Shown in pieces: positions 47,218 to 55,442 of a DNA stretch of 64,000 bases. Positions within the stretch are counted from its first letter, which is position 1. Every line of letters starts with the position of its first letter. This stretch comes from Corynebacterium falsenii (lineage in GTDB: Bacteria; Actinomycetota; Actinomycetes; Mycobacteriales; Mycobacteriaceae). The stretch spans positions 682,001 to 746,000 of the forward strand of contig NZ_CP083646.1 of NCBI RefSeq assembly GCF_020099275.1. Direction: 5' to 3'. A program made the position numbers and the translations under genes. The notes under the pieces are model-generated. The model saw only the letters and a program-made list of their open reading frames with translations. It made no database searches and was not told the origin of the DNA.

Positions 47218-47775
47218 ATGATTATTGCCATCATCCTCGCCTGCGAAATCCTCTTTTGGGTAGCCATTCTCGCGGGACTTTCAACCCGATACTTGCTCAA
47301 CATGCCAAGGCTGGGTGCCGGTTTGTTGGTTTGCGTGCCCATCATCGATCTCATCCTCCTTGCCGCCACTGCCGTCGACTTGCACAACGGTGCTACGGCT
47401 ACAGTGGGCCACGGCCTTGCCGCTGGGTACCTCGGCTTTTCCTTGGGGTTCGGTCGCCGAACCATTCGATGGGCAGACGAACGGTTCGCCCATCGCTTTG
47501 CTGGTGGTCCGGCACCTACTCCAACCCCCAAATACGGCAAAGACCGAGTCCGCTATGAAGCGGCCCTGTGGGTCAACTTTCTTGTGGCGTGGTTCGTTTC
47601 GGTAGGCCTGCTGCAACTGCTCATCTGGTTTGTTGGTGATGCCGCGCGGACTGAAACACTCAGTGCTTTCGTGAGGCTCTACACCATCATCTTTGTCGTG
47701 GAGACCATATACGCACTGAGCTGGAAGGTGTGGCCACGGCAGCGCACGCAGGCGGAGTCGACTCATTCCAGCTAA
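47218..47775 (+). CDS. Small membrane protein, probable target of the TetR regulator
   Basis: 185 residues from ATG at 47218, with ATGGAG just upstream; a GTG two codons earlier is possible. Four hydrophobic segments: [66 protein letters not shown] and FVRLYTIIFVVETIYALSW. An Arg/Pro-rich loop lies between pairs two and three. No family recognised with certainty; the layout suits an integral membrane accessory or efflux-related protein. Confidence 0.78.
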   Translation: MIIAIILACEILFWVAILAGLSTRYLLNMPRLGAGLLVCVPIIDLILLAATAVDLHNGATATVGHGLAAGYLGFSLGFGRRTIRWADERFAHRFAGGPAPTPTPKYGKDRVRYEAALWVNFLVAWFVSVGLLQLLIWFVGDAARTETLSAFVRLYTIIFVVETIYALSWKVWPRQRTQAESTHSS

Positions 47776-47961
47776 GAGTTCAGTGTGAGTCGGGTTGTGC
47801 GTTGAGCTTTATGTCGGTGCAGCGCGGTGCGGTGTGGTTTTGTGTCGGTGTTCTGGACGGAACAATCTTGAGTGTCGCGCCTCGTACGCCCTACTTTGGG
47901 TCTCACACGGCCGAAACTCACACACTGGCAAAACCGCTGGTTATCCGGCACTATAGGAAAC

Positions 47962-49149
47962 GTGCCACATATCACTCCGGAACAATGGGATCACCGCGCC
48001 GACCTCGCCGAGCAGGCCGTCGTGGAGCGTCACGCCACCCGCCTCTGGGGCCTGCCGAAGACCACCCTGGCCGTCATCGCCTGGCCCCCGACCTCCCGCG
48101 ACAAGTTCTTCTTCCGCTGGCACTACTGGTGGCAGGCTCATTACATCGATAATTTGGTCGACGCCGCCACGCGCCGGCCCACCAAGAGCCATCTCGCGGC
48201 CATCCGCAGGCATGTCCGGGCCATGAAGATCCGGAACTTCGGCAAGCTGACCCGCAACAACTACTACGACGACAAAGCGTGGCTCGCCCTCGCCCTCCAG
48301 CGCGCCCAGAAGCTGGACAAGATCGGCCACTTCCGCGGCTACGACGCGCTGGTGCAGAATATCTTCGATGGCGTGGATAGCCTCACCGGCGTGCTCCCGT
48401 GGCGCACCAACGAGACCTTCTACAACGTCCCCACCAACGGTCCCGCCGCCATCCTGGCCGCCCGCGAGGGCAAAGTGGAGCTCGCTGAGCAGCTGGTGGA
48501 CTGGACCTTCGAGCACCTCATTAACGAGCAGGGTCTGGTCATGGACGGCGTGCGCATGCGCATGCATGGCCCGGAGATCGTCAGCGCTATCCACCCGTAC
48601 TGCCAGGGCGTCATGCTCGGTGCGTGCACGGAGCTGGCGTTGGCGCAGCGTCGCCAAGCTGGGGTCAAGCCCGGCGAGGTCTCGGAGGTGGGCATGAAGC
48701 ACATCACCCGCGTTCATGGCCTCATCAAGGCGATCAATAACCACATGACCACCAGCGCTGGGTCGATCGACTGGCCCACGTCGGGTGGCGATGGCGGCCT
48801 GTTCAACGGCATTCTTGCCCGTTATCTTGCGCTTGTGGCTACCAGCCTTCCCCCGGCGGGCCGCCACAGCGACGAGAGCCGTCGTATCGCGCGCCAGCTC
48901 GTCTTCACGACCGCGGAGACAGTGTGGCGCTATCGCCTGGAAGTCGATGGACTCCCGGTCTTCTCCTCGAAGTGGGCCGATGATGCCGTGATGCCCCAAT
49001 CCGGTGGACTCGTCGGGGCCACGATCGCGGGCGCGGTCTCCAGCTCCGACATCGCGGAGCGCGACCTGTCCGTGCAGCTGTCCGGTTGGATGCTCATGGA
49101 AGCGGCCGCCGCAACCGCTGCCGCCGATAAAAGCAAGAGCAGCACATAA
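47962..49149 (+). CDS. Glycoside hydrolase family 76-like protein
   Basis: 395 residues from GTG at 47962 (VPHITPEQWDHRADLAEQAV); a longer frame to 47872 gives an unlikely extension. Alpha/alpha-barrel look: FFRWHYWWQAHYIDNLVDA, NNYYDDKAWLALALQRA with paired aspartates D103-D104 as in GH76 mannanases, FNVPTNGPAAILAA-like FYNVPTNGPAAIL, and SGGDGGLFNGILARYLAL. No signal peptide is evident, so it may act in the cytoplasm. Mycobacteria have a similar gene near fba, as here with fda. Substrate (alpha-1,6-mannan or related) is inferred from family only. Confidence 0.82.
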   Translation: MPHITPEQWDHRADLAEQAVVERHATRLWGLPKTTLAVIAWPPTSRDKFFFRWHYWWQAHYIDNLVDAATRRPTKSHLAAIRRHVRAMKIRNFGKLTRNNYYDDKAWLALALQRAQKLDKIGHFRGYDALVQNIFDGVDSLTGVLPWRTNETFYNVPTNGPAAILAAREGKVELAEQLVDWTFEHLINEQGLVMDGVRMRMHGPEIVSAIHPYCQGVMLGACTELALAQRRQAGVKPGEVSEVGMKHITRVHGLIKAINNHMTTSAGSIDWPTSGGDGGLFNGILARYLALVATSLPPAGRHSDESRRIARQLVFTTAETVWRYRLEVDGLPVFSSKWADDAVMPQSGGLVGATIAGAVSSSDIAERDLSVQLSGWMLMEAAAATAAADKSKSST

Positions 49150-49199
49150 GCCCGCCTAAATCGCCAGCCGCTTTACCGAGAGTTCCCAGAATTCTACTG

Positions 49200-49231
49200 A
49201 CAACCCCCGAGCGTTAACCGGGGGTTGTTTT
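49200..49231 (+). terminator. Terminator after the GH76-like gene
   Basis: ACAACCCCCG pairs with CGGGGGTTGT, loop AGCGTTAAC, followed by TTTC. Strong stem. Confidence 0.85.
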
Positions 49232-49257
49232 CACGTTCGCTTCTTACTGTGGCGACC

Positions 49258-50316
49258 ATGCTGGACAACGAATACCCCCGCCCCGCCACGAGCGCTGCAC
49301 CCACCACCGACGCTGCACCCGCCTGCATCCGCTGGACGCAATGGACGTGCGAGATGGACCTGTGGGTCGCCGACGGTCGCCGCCTCGCCGACGCGCGCAC
49401 CATCGTGGACCAGGTTCTGCGGTCCATCGATCGGGCTTGTAATCGCTTCGACGCCACCAGCGAGCTCTCCCTCCTCACCGCCATGGCCTCCACGAGGCAT
49501 GTCCGGACGGAAGTATCGGATGTCCTCGCCGACCTGCTCCAGCTCGCTGACCATGCGCGCGGGCTGACGGCGGGCTTGGTGGATGCGAACGTCGGCCGCG
49601 ATGTGATGGCCTGGGGCTATGGCGGGGGAGAGACTCACCGGGACACGAGCGCACCCCAATACCGCAGCAGCGCGCGGCGCGGATTTGCCATCGACGGCAA
49701 CCGGCTCGACCTTCCGCAGGGCGGGGTCATCGATCTCGGCGCCGTGGCCAAGCCCTATGCGGCCGACTGGGCCGCAACGGCTGCGGCTGAACAGTGCGGC
49801 TGCGGAGTGCTCGTCAACCTCGGCGGAGACATCGCCTGCGCGGGTGCATCGCCGCGCGGTGGGTGGCGCATCCTCGTTCAAGATGGGGCCGATGAGCCCG
49901 CCGACTCCCTCACGATTGTGTGCGGGCGGGGTGAACGTATGGGCGTCGCCACGAGTAGCACCCTGCATAGGCGATGGGCAGTGGACATCGACGGCGCGCG
50001 CACCACGATTAGCCACCTGTTTGATCCGCGGACGGGCGCGCCCGCCAGCGACTATTGGCGCAGCGTGACGGCGATCGCGCCGACCGCGACCGAGGCGAAC
50101 GTGTGGACCACCGCGGTGGTCGTGCAGGGCGCGAAGGCCGAGGGGATCGGCACGCTCAGTGCGCTGCCCGTCCGGCTCGTGCGCAGCGACGGGCGGGTAA
50201 CGCGTAGCTCCATGTGGCCGAGGGCTGCGGAGGAACGCACCGAATCAGACGCTTCAGGCACTTCAGACACAGTGGGCACTGCAGACACAGCAGAAAACGA
50301 ACGAAAGGCGGCGTGA
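49258..50316 (+). CDS. apbE: FAD:protein FMN transferase (ApbE-like)
   Basis: Covalently attaches FMN from FAD to Thr/Ser of FMN-binding domains. 352 residues from ATG at 49258. Motifs: SIDRACNRFDATSELSLL, NVGRDVMAWGYG, GGVIDLGAVAKPYAADWA (the Lys/Gly stretch of ApbE), VNLGGDIACAG, ISHLFDPRTGAPA, and TEANVWTTAVVVQG in place of the usual ADALSTA. No clear lipoprotein signal. First of five tightly packed genes; stop and next ATG are 1 nt apart. The C-terminal tail is Thr/Ser/Glu-rich. Confidence 0.9.
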   Translation: MLDNEYPRPATSAAPTTDAAPACIRWTQWTCEMDLWVADGRRLADARTIVDQVLRSIDRACNRFDATSELSLLTAMASTRHVRTEVSDVLADLLQLADHARGLTAGLVDANVGRDVMAWGYGGGETHRDTSAPQYRSSARRGFAIDGNRLDLPQGGVIDLGAVAKPYAADWAATAAAEQCGCGVLVNLGGDIACAGASPRGGWRILVQDGADEPADSLTIVCGRGERMGVATSSTLHRRWAVDIDGARTTISHLFDPRTGAPASDYWRSVTAIAPTATEANVWTTAVVVQGAKAEGIGTLSALPVRLVRSDGRVTRSSMWPRAAEERTESDASGTSDTVGTADTAENERKAA

Positions 50317-50317
50317 C

Positions 50318-50527
50318 ATGCCAGCACAATTTTCACCTCGACTGATTACTGCGGCGAGCGTGGCTGTTGTCATGGGCGTCGGATCTGGAGTCAGTGCCCT
50401 CGCGTGGCACGACACCGCGCACGCGAAGAATGACGGGACGGGCACGGCCGGGTCGGTGGGCACAGCGGACACAACGACCAACACCCACCTCAACGGCACC
50501 TTCCACACCAGAACCCGAGGGAGCTGA
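50318..50527 (+). CDS. Truncated secreted peptide, possible remnant of an FMN-binding-domain protein
   Basis: 69 residues: a signal peptide or membrane anchor (LITAASVAVVMGVGSGVSALAW), a Thr/Gly-rich linker, then HLNGTFHTRTRGS and stop. In flavinylation operons the gene at this position usually encodes an FMN-binding-domain protein, whose domain begins with a D/N-G-T/Y-x-G-like strand. This peptide ends exactly where that domain would begin, and no S-G-A-T attachment motif is seen in the cluster. Reading as a remnant is inference; a genuine small protein is the alternative. Confidence 0.55.
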   Translation: MPAQFSPRLITAASVAVVMGVGSGVSALAWHDTAHAKNDGTGTAGSVGTADTTTNTHLNGTFHTRTRGS

Positions 50528-50532
50528 TCGCC

Positions 50533-51189
50533 ATGAATCCTGTTGATCTCATGTGGTTCGCCAACCGCGGCGCCGCCGTGGCGGCCTTCGCGGCCTTGAC
50601 CATGTCGGTGGCGCTGGGGCTGTACTCCTCGGCCGGGCTGCGCGCCACTAGGCGCCTGGCATGGATGGGGCGTTTCCGTCCGCACCGGGGATTGCCGCTG
50701 CAGCTCCACGCGTCGATGTCACTGGCGGCGCTTGTGGCGCTGGCGATCCACATCGTCACGACCCTGCTCAACACTCACGTTCCCGTCAGCGTGCTCGACG
50801 TGGTGGTGCCTTTCCGCGTCGGGATCGCCTACGGGCTCGGGGCCATTGCCTTCGACCTGCTGCTGATCACCGCGGCGACGGGCTGGCTGCGCAGCAGGTT
50901 GCCGCAGCGGGCACGGCGGGTGGTTCACTCGGCGTCGTATATCTGCTGGCCCGTTGCGCTGATCCACGCGGTCGCTGCGGGAACGGACGCCGCCTCGCCC
51001 TGGTTTATCGCCGGGATCGTCGGCGCCAGCGCCTTGGTCTCGGGGCTGCTGGTGGTGCGGCTGTGGCCGGACGCGCTTCCGGGGGAATCGGGACGCCACA
51101 CACAGCCAGCCCAGCACACAGCATCAACCACGCCGCTCATGCGGCAGCACATCGCAACACAACGCGGAAAGGACGCGGCAGCGTCATGA
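50533..51189 (+). CDS. Ferric-reductase-like transmembrane haem protein
   Basis: 218 residues with about five or six membrane helices. Four well-placed histidines form two pairs across helices: H59 (LQLHAS) with H73 (LAIHIV), and H132 (VVHSAS) with H145 (LIHAVA). This is the bis-haem-b arrangement of ferric reductase/NOX-type membrane domains. ATG at 50533 after GGGAG; its stop overlaps the next ATG (ATGA). Predicted to carry electrons across the membrane between the cytoplasmic NuoF-like protein and an external acceptor. Confidence 0.82.
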   Translation: MNPVDLMWFANRGAAVAAFAALTMSVALGLYSSAGLRATRRLAWMGRFRPHRGLPLQLHASMSLAALVALAIHIVTTLLNTHVPVSVLDVVVPFRVGIAYGLGAIAFDLLLITAATGWLRSRLPQRARRVVHSASYICWPVALIHAVAAGTDAASPWFIAGIVGASALVSGLLVVRLWPDALPGESGRHTQPAQHTASTTPLMRQHIATQRGKDAAAS

Positions 51190-52364
51190 ATCGTCGCCAC
51201 AGCACCAACTCCAATCAACCCAACCATCCCACCCAACCCAATCACCCCAGCCTCACCGCGCCGGGCACCATCACCCTCGCGGACGTCGCCACCCTCCGCG
51301 GCCGCGGCGGCGGCAACTTCCCCGTCGCTGCCAAGGCCGAGGCAGTGATCAACGCCGCCGCCCGCACCGGCAAGACCCCCGTGCTCATCATCAACGGCAC
51401 GGAGTCTGACCCCTTCTCCGTCAAGGACCGCTACCTCCTGCACAACAGCCCCCGAACTGTGTTGCGCGGCGCGGTGCTGATGGCCCGACTCATCGGCGCG
51501 AAGAAGCTCAAAATGGTCGTGCCCCCAGAGCTCGTGGCTCCGCTGCGCCCCCTCGCAGCCGAGGCCGGGATCCACGTCAGCGCCGCCGCGCCCGGCTTCG
51601 TGGCGGGGCAGGATTCGGCCGTCGCTGCTCACCTCGAGGGTCGCGCCGCCCGGCCGCGTCGACCCCACATCCACTCCACCGACAGCGGATACCGCCGCCG
51701 CCCCACCTACGTGGGCAACGTCGAAACATTCCACTGCATCGCCCTCATCGAGCAGGGCCGCGACCCGCATGAATACGTGCTGATCAGCGTGTCCTCCGGT
51801 GTTTTGGTCGACGCCGCCCCCACGAACACCCAGGTCATCGCCATGCCATCGGGCATGAGCGTTCGCGAGATCCTCCGGGCGCTTCCCGAAGGATTCCTCG
51901 CCGAGCATTGCTCCCCCGACCATCACGTTCTTGTCGGCGGCATGCACGGCACGTGGGTGCCCGCGCTGACCGATCGGCCCGCCGGCTCGCACAGTCTGTT
52001 CGTTCCCGCGGACTATTACCCCATCAACGTGGCCACCTCCCAGATCCTGCATAGCGCGGCCGATTCCTCGGCGGGGCAGTGCGGGCCCTGCGCGCTCGGG
52101 CTGCCGCGCCTGGCCGAGGCGTGGGACCGGCTCGGCGATCCCCGCTACGGCGCCGAGGCCCGCGAGACGGTTGACCTCATGACGGGACGGCGGGCGCCCT
52201 ATCCCGGATCGGTGGGGCCGCTGGCCGGGCGGGGAGCGTGTTCGCACCCGGATGGTGTGTCCGAGCTGACCCGCAGCGCCCTGGCGCTGGTGGCTGGGGC
52301 GGAGTCGGGAATGTCCCAGGCCGCGTACGTCCCCGATTACTGGCAGGAGGCCGACTATGCCTAA
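51186..52364 (+). CDS. NuoF-like NADH/FMN oxidoreductase subunit
   Basis: 392 residues from ATG at 51186 (overlap with the previous stop). Residues ~38-190 match the FMN/NADH-binding fold of the complex I 51-kDa subunit: RGRGGGNFPVAAKAEA, INGTESDPFSVKDRYLL, GQDSAVAAHLEGRAARP and PTYVGNVETFHCIALI. The N3-cluster motif is incomplete: A296 replaces the first cysteine of C-x2-C-x2-C (SAGQCGPCALG), with C299, C302 and C352 kept. The first ~28 residues are a Pro/Asn/His-rich extension. Likely oxidises NAD(P)H or ferredoxin and reduces the haem membrane protein; direction unknown. Confidence 0.85.
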   Translation: MNRRHSTNSNQPNHPTQPNHPSLTAPGTITLADVATLRGRGGGNFPVAAKAEAVINAAARTGKTPVLIINGTESDPFSVKDRYLLHNSPRTVLRGAVLMARLIGAKKLKMVVPPELVAPLRPLAAEAGIHVSAAAPGFVAGQDSAVAAHLEGRAARPRRPHIHSTDSGYRRRPTYVGNVETFHCIALIEQGRDPHEYVLISVSSGVLVDAAPTNTQVIAMPSGMSVREILRALPEGFLAEHCSPDHHVLVGGMHGTWVPALTDRPAGSHSLFVPADYYPINVATSQILHSAADSSAGQCGPCALGLPRLAEAWDRLGDPRYGAEARETVDLMTGRRAPYPGSVGPLAGRGACSHPDGVSELTRSALALVAGAESGMSQAAYVPDYWQEADYA

Positions 52365-52677
52365 AACTCCTCAACCACAAAATCCTCAACCGCGCCCGAC
52401 CACCAACCGCGAATCCAACACCACACCACGCGCGCAGCAGTACCGCCTGCAGATCGACATGACCCATTGCCGCGCCCGAGGCGCGTGCATCGACTTCCTG
52501 CCGAGCACACTGACGGACGATTACGACGGCTACCCCGTGGCCCGGTCCGCTCGAGGAAATCTGCGGCGCGGAGTGCCCGTAGCGGCGTCGGATATAGGAA
52601 GAGCCCGGGCGGCGGAACGCAGCTGCCCCAGGCGTGCGGTGATTATCACAGACATCACCCCACCATTACAGGGGTAA
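52357..52677 (+). CDS. 3Fe-4S-type ferredoxin
   Basis: 106 residues; starts 8 nt before the end of the NuoF-like gene. After a Pro/Thr/Asn-rich 25-residue leader comes a small ferredoxin with C38 and C44 (HCRARGACIDFLP) and C90 (SCPRRAVIITD). This is the C-x5-C ... C-P pattern of single-cluster 3Fe-4S ferredoxins such as those serving P450s. Probable electron donor or acceptor of the adjacent NuoF-like protein. Confidence 0.8.
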   Translation: MPKTPQPQNPQPRPTTNRESNTTPRAQQYRLQIDMTHCRARGACIDFLPSTLTDDYDGYPVARSARGNLRRGVPVAASDIGRARAAERSCPRRAVIITDITPPLQG

Positions 52678-52797
52678 ACACGGGCGTGGCGGCCCGAGGT
52701 GAACGGGGAAACGCGCCTCCGCAGCGGCCACGGCGGGGGAAGAGAAGGCATAATTGAAGAGACGGAACTAGTCGGACTACAGCTAGGAGCAACCCCC

Positions 52798-53832
52798 ATG
52801 CCAATCGCAACCCCCGCTGTCTATAAGGACATGCTGGATAACGCCAAGGAAAACGGCTTCGCCTACCCCGCCATCAACTGCACGTCCTCCGAGACCATCA
52901 ACGCAGCGCTGAAGGGCTTCGCAGACGCTGAGTCCGATGGCATCATCCAGTTCTCCACCGGCGGCGCGGAGTTCGGCTCCGGCCTCAACGTGAAGAACAT
53001 GGTCGCCGGTGCCGAGGCGCTCGCCGCCTTCGCCCACGAGGCCGCCAAGCACTACGGCATCAACGTGGCGCTGCACACCGACCACTGCCAGAAGGAAAAG
53101 CTGGACGGGTTCGTGCGCCCCCTCATGGAGATCTCCCGCAAGCGCGTGGAGGCAGGCGAGAACCCGCTGTTCCAGTCCCACATGTGGGACGGCTCGGCCA
53201 TCCCGATCGACGAGAACCTCGAGATCGCCCAGGGCCTGCTCGCCGACGCGCAGAAGGCCAACATCATCCTTGAGGTCGAAATCGGCGTGGTCGGCGGCGA
53301 GGAAGACGGCGTGGAAGCCAAGGCCGGCGACAACCTCTACACCACCGAAGAGGACTTCGAGAAGACCGTCGATGCCCTCGGCACCGGCGAGAAGGGCCGC
53401 TACCTGCTGGCCGCCACCTTCGGCAACGTCCACGGCGTGTACAAGCCCGGCAACGTGAAGCTGCGCCCTGAGGTTCTGGACATGGGCCAGAAGGTCGCCG
53501 AGAAGAAACTCGGCCTGTCCGAAGGCTCCAAGCCGTTCGACTTCGTCTTCCACGGCGGCTCCGGCTCCGAGAAGGAGAAGATCGAGGAGGCCCTGCGCTA
53601 CGGCGTGATCAAGATGAACGTGGATACGGACACTCAGTACGCGTTCACCAACCCGGTCGCCCGCCACATGTTCGCCAACTACGACGGCGTGTTCAAGATC
53701 GACGGCGAGGTCGGCAACAAGAAGGTCTACGACCCCCGCAGCTACCTCAAGAAGGCTGAGGAGGGCATGTCCGTCCGCGTGGTGGAGGCCTGCCGCGACC
53801 TGCACTCCTTCGGCACCTCGGTGGCGAAGTAG
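52798..53832 (+). CDS. fda: Fructose-bisphosphate aldolase, class II
   Basis: Zinc-dependent cleavage of fructose-1,6-bisphosphate in glycolysis and the reverse in gluconeogenesis. 344 residues from ATG at 52798, with AGGAG upstream. Conserved: YPAINCTSSETINAAL, VALHTDHCQKEKLDGF (metal histidine region), ILEVEIGVVGGEEDGV, FGNVHGVYKPGNVKLRP, FVFHGGSGSEKEKIEEAL and GVIKMNVDTDTQYAFT. Monocistronic start; DUF3151 follows as in other corynebacteria and mycobacteria. Confidence 0.97.
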   Translation: MPIATPAVYKDMLDNAKENGFAYPAINCTSSETINAALKGFADAESDGIIQFSTGGAEFGSGLNVKNMVAGAEALAAFAHEAAKHYGINVALHTDHCQKEKLDGFVRPLMEISRKRVEAGENPLFQSHMWDGSAIPIDENLEIAQGLLADAQKANIILEVEIGVVGGEEDGVEAKAGDNLYTTEEDFEKTVDALGTGEKGRYLLAATFGNVHGVYKPGNVKLRPEVLDMGQKVAEKKLGLSEGSKPFDFVFHGGSGSEKEKIEEALRYGVIKMNVDTDTQYAFTNPVARHMFANYDGVFKIDGEVGNKKVYDPRSYLKKAEEGMSVRVVEACRDLHSFGTSVAK

Positions 53833-53910
53833 CGGTTTCTCGCGAACACGCCGCCTCGCTGGGGCATTGGGCGGTATCGTGGGTTGGTATCCAGGTTGGA
53901 TGATCCGGGT

Positions 53911-53931
53911 CCGATCCGACATCCGGATCGG
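53911..53931. promoter_or_regulatory. Inverted repeat between fda and the DUF3151 gene
   Basis: CCGATCCG-ACATC-CGGATCGG, perfect 8-bp arms, 51 bp before the next start. No T-tract, so an operator or mRNA structure is as likely as a terminator for fda. Confidence 0.5.
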
Positions 53932-53981
53932 ACACTCGCACATACGCCGGGGCGGAACAGCTCCGGGGAAAGCAGGATGCC

Positions 53982-54497
53982 ATGTCTGACAACGGCCAGC
54001 AGCCCACCGATAAGTCCGCAGAGCAGCCCAAAGAGCAGCCTAAGGAGCAGCTCCGCCACAACCGCGACCTCTTCGGCGCCGAGCAGCCCGAGGTGCGCCT
54101 GCCCGAGGAGCTCGCGACCTCCATCACCGCTGACGACGCCGGGGCGTCCCTCGAGGCCCTGCAGTCCCTCGTCGCCGCGAACCTCAAGGATTCCGGCGCA
54201 TGGGCCGCACTGGCGACCCGCCTGCTGGAGGCCGACCAGCCCGTTGAGGCCTACGCCTGCGCCCGCACCGGCTACCACCGCGGCCTAGACGCCCTGCGCG
54301 CCAATGGTTGGCGTGGCACCGGCCCCGTGCCGTGGGATCACACTCCCAACCAGGGCGTTCTCCGCGCCATCGGCGCCCTCGCGGTGACTGCCCACGCGCT
54401 GCAGGAGGAAGACGAGTTCATCCGCTGCCTCAACCTCCTCCACGACTGCGATCCTTTCGCCACCGACGCCCTGGGCCTCGGCCACCTGGCTTCCTAG
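53982..54497 (+). CDS. DUF3151 family protein
   Basis: 171 residues. An N-terminal Gln/Lys/Glu-rich repeat (EQPKEQPKEQ) precedes the conserved domain: DLFGAEQPEVRLPEE, AWAALATRLLEADQPVEAYACARTGYHRGLDALRANGWRGTGPVPWDHTPNQGVLRA-type sequence, and HALQEEDEFIRCLNLLHDCDP. Conserved actinobacterial protein found beside class II aldolase; helical, cytoplasmic, no known function. Confidence 0.88.
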   Translation: MSDNGQQPTDKSAEQPKEQPKEQLRHNRDLFGAEQPEVRLPEELATSITADDAGASLEALQSLVAANLKDSGAWAALATRLLEADQPVEAYACARTGYHRGLDALRANGWRGTGPVPWDHTPNQGVLRAIGALAVTAHALQEEDEFIRCLNLLHDCDPFATDALGLGHLAS

Positions 54498-54516
54498 CGC
54501 AGCGCTCGGGCGCAGC

Positions 54517-55431
54517 ATGAGCAAACACCTTCATGTGGGCCTCAGCGCCGTCCTCATCGCGGGCGGGTTGCTGTGGCTTTCCACGATCATCTGGCCGATC
54601 CACCCCACCGCTACGTGGCGGTGGGTTCCGGAATTGCAGGCCAGCGCTTTCCTCGGCGCGGTTGTGCTCTTCGTGGGCGTCGGTGTGCTCACGTCCGTGC
54701 GTCGGGGATTCGTGTTTGGGCTGGTGGTGCTGCTCGCTCTGTTGGTGGTGCCTAGGATTCCGGCTGCTTTCTTTTCTCCCGACGCCACTACGCATACCCG
54801 GGTTTTCGCCCTCAATACGTATTTCGCCGGGGCGGATGACGGGCAGGTGGCACAGGTCATCAACGAGCTGCGGCCGGATATCGTGTTCCTCAGTGAGACG
54901 AACCCGGAGGAAGTCGCCACCGTCGCCCGAGGGACGGGGATGATCGCGCTGACCAAGGCTGACCCTGGCCCTGAGGGCGCGGATGGTGTGGCCGCTTTAG
55001 TGACGCCGCAGTTCGGCAAGGAATCCGGGGCGTTCGGGGAGATGGTCACGGGGGTGACACGGTTCCAGATGCCTCGGGTGTACGCTCCGCTGCGTGATAA
55101 TTCCCAGTTCGTGGGTATCCACAATGTTGCGCCGGTCGGCTCTGATCGCTCGGCGTGGGTTGATGGGCTGTCGAGGCTGACGGAATGGTCGAATGACAAG
55201 AAGAAGTTGGTTGTGGCAGGAGATTTCAACGCCACCCGGGGGCATCCAGGTTTTCGCGAGTTCGCGCTGACTTCGTGCACCGGGCATTTTTCTCAAACGC
55301 CCACGTGGCCGTCGAGTACGCCCGTGATTCGGCTGGATCACATCCTCACCACGGGCCAGTGCTTGGACGGCGGCACGGTCAAGGTGTCTGGCACGGATCA
55401 CCGTGGCGTGTGGGCGGATGTGACTACGTAA
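54517..55431 (+). CDS. Membrane-anchored endonuclease/exonuclease/phosphatase-family protein
   Basis: 304 residues. Three N-terminal hydrophobic helices (HVGLSAVLIAGGLLWLSTIIW, ASAFLGAVVLFVGVGVL, VFGLVVLLALLVVP) are followed by an extracytoplasmic EEP domain: FALNTYFAGADD, IVFLSETNPEE (metal Glu), VVAGDFNATRGHPGF, RLDHILTTG and SGTDHRGVWADV (catalytic His). This layout matches secreted metal-dependent phosphodiesterases/DNases of actinobacteria. Starts 19 nt after DUF3151, co-oriented. Substrate unknown. Confidence 0.85.
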   Translation: MSKHLHVGLSAVLIAGGLLWLSTIIWPIHPTATWRWVPELQASAFLGAVVLFVGVGVLTSVRRGFVFGLVVLLALLVVPRIPAAFFSPDATTHTRVFALNTYFAGADDGQVAQVINELRPDIVFLSETNPEEVATVARGTGMIALTKADPGPEGADGVAALVTPQFGKESGAFGEMVTGVTRFQMPRVYAPLRDNSQFVGIHNVAPVGSDRSAWVDGLSRLTEWSNDKKKLVVAGDFNATRGHPGFREFALTSCTGHFSQTPTWPSSTPVIRLDHILTTGQCLDGGTVKVSGTDHRGVWADVTT

Positions 55432-55442
55432 GATTGGGGAAC

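Noticed and set aside
47061..47558. 165-codon frame overlapping the TetR operators and membrane protein gene
   Set aside because: It starts inside a palindromic operator, is Arg/Cys/His-rich and conflicts with the four-helix protein in another frame.
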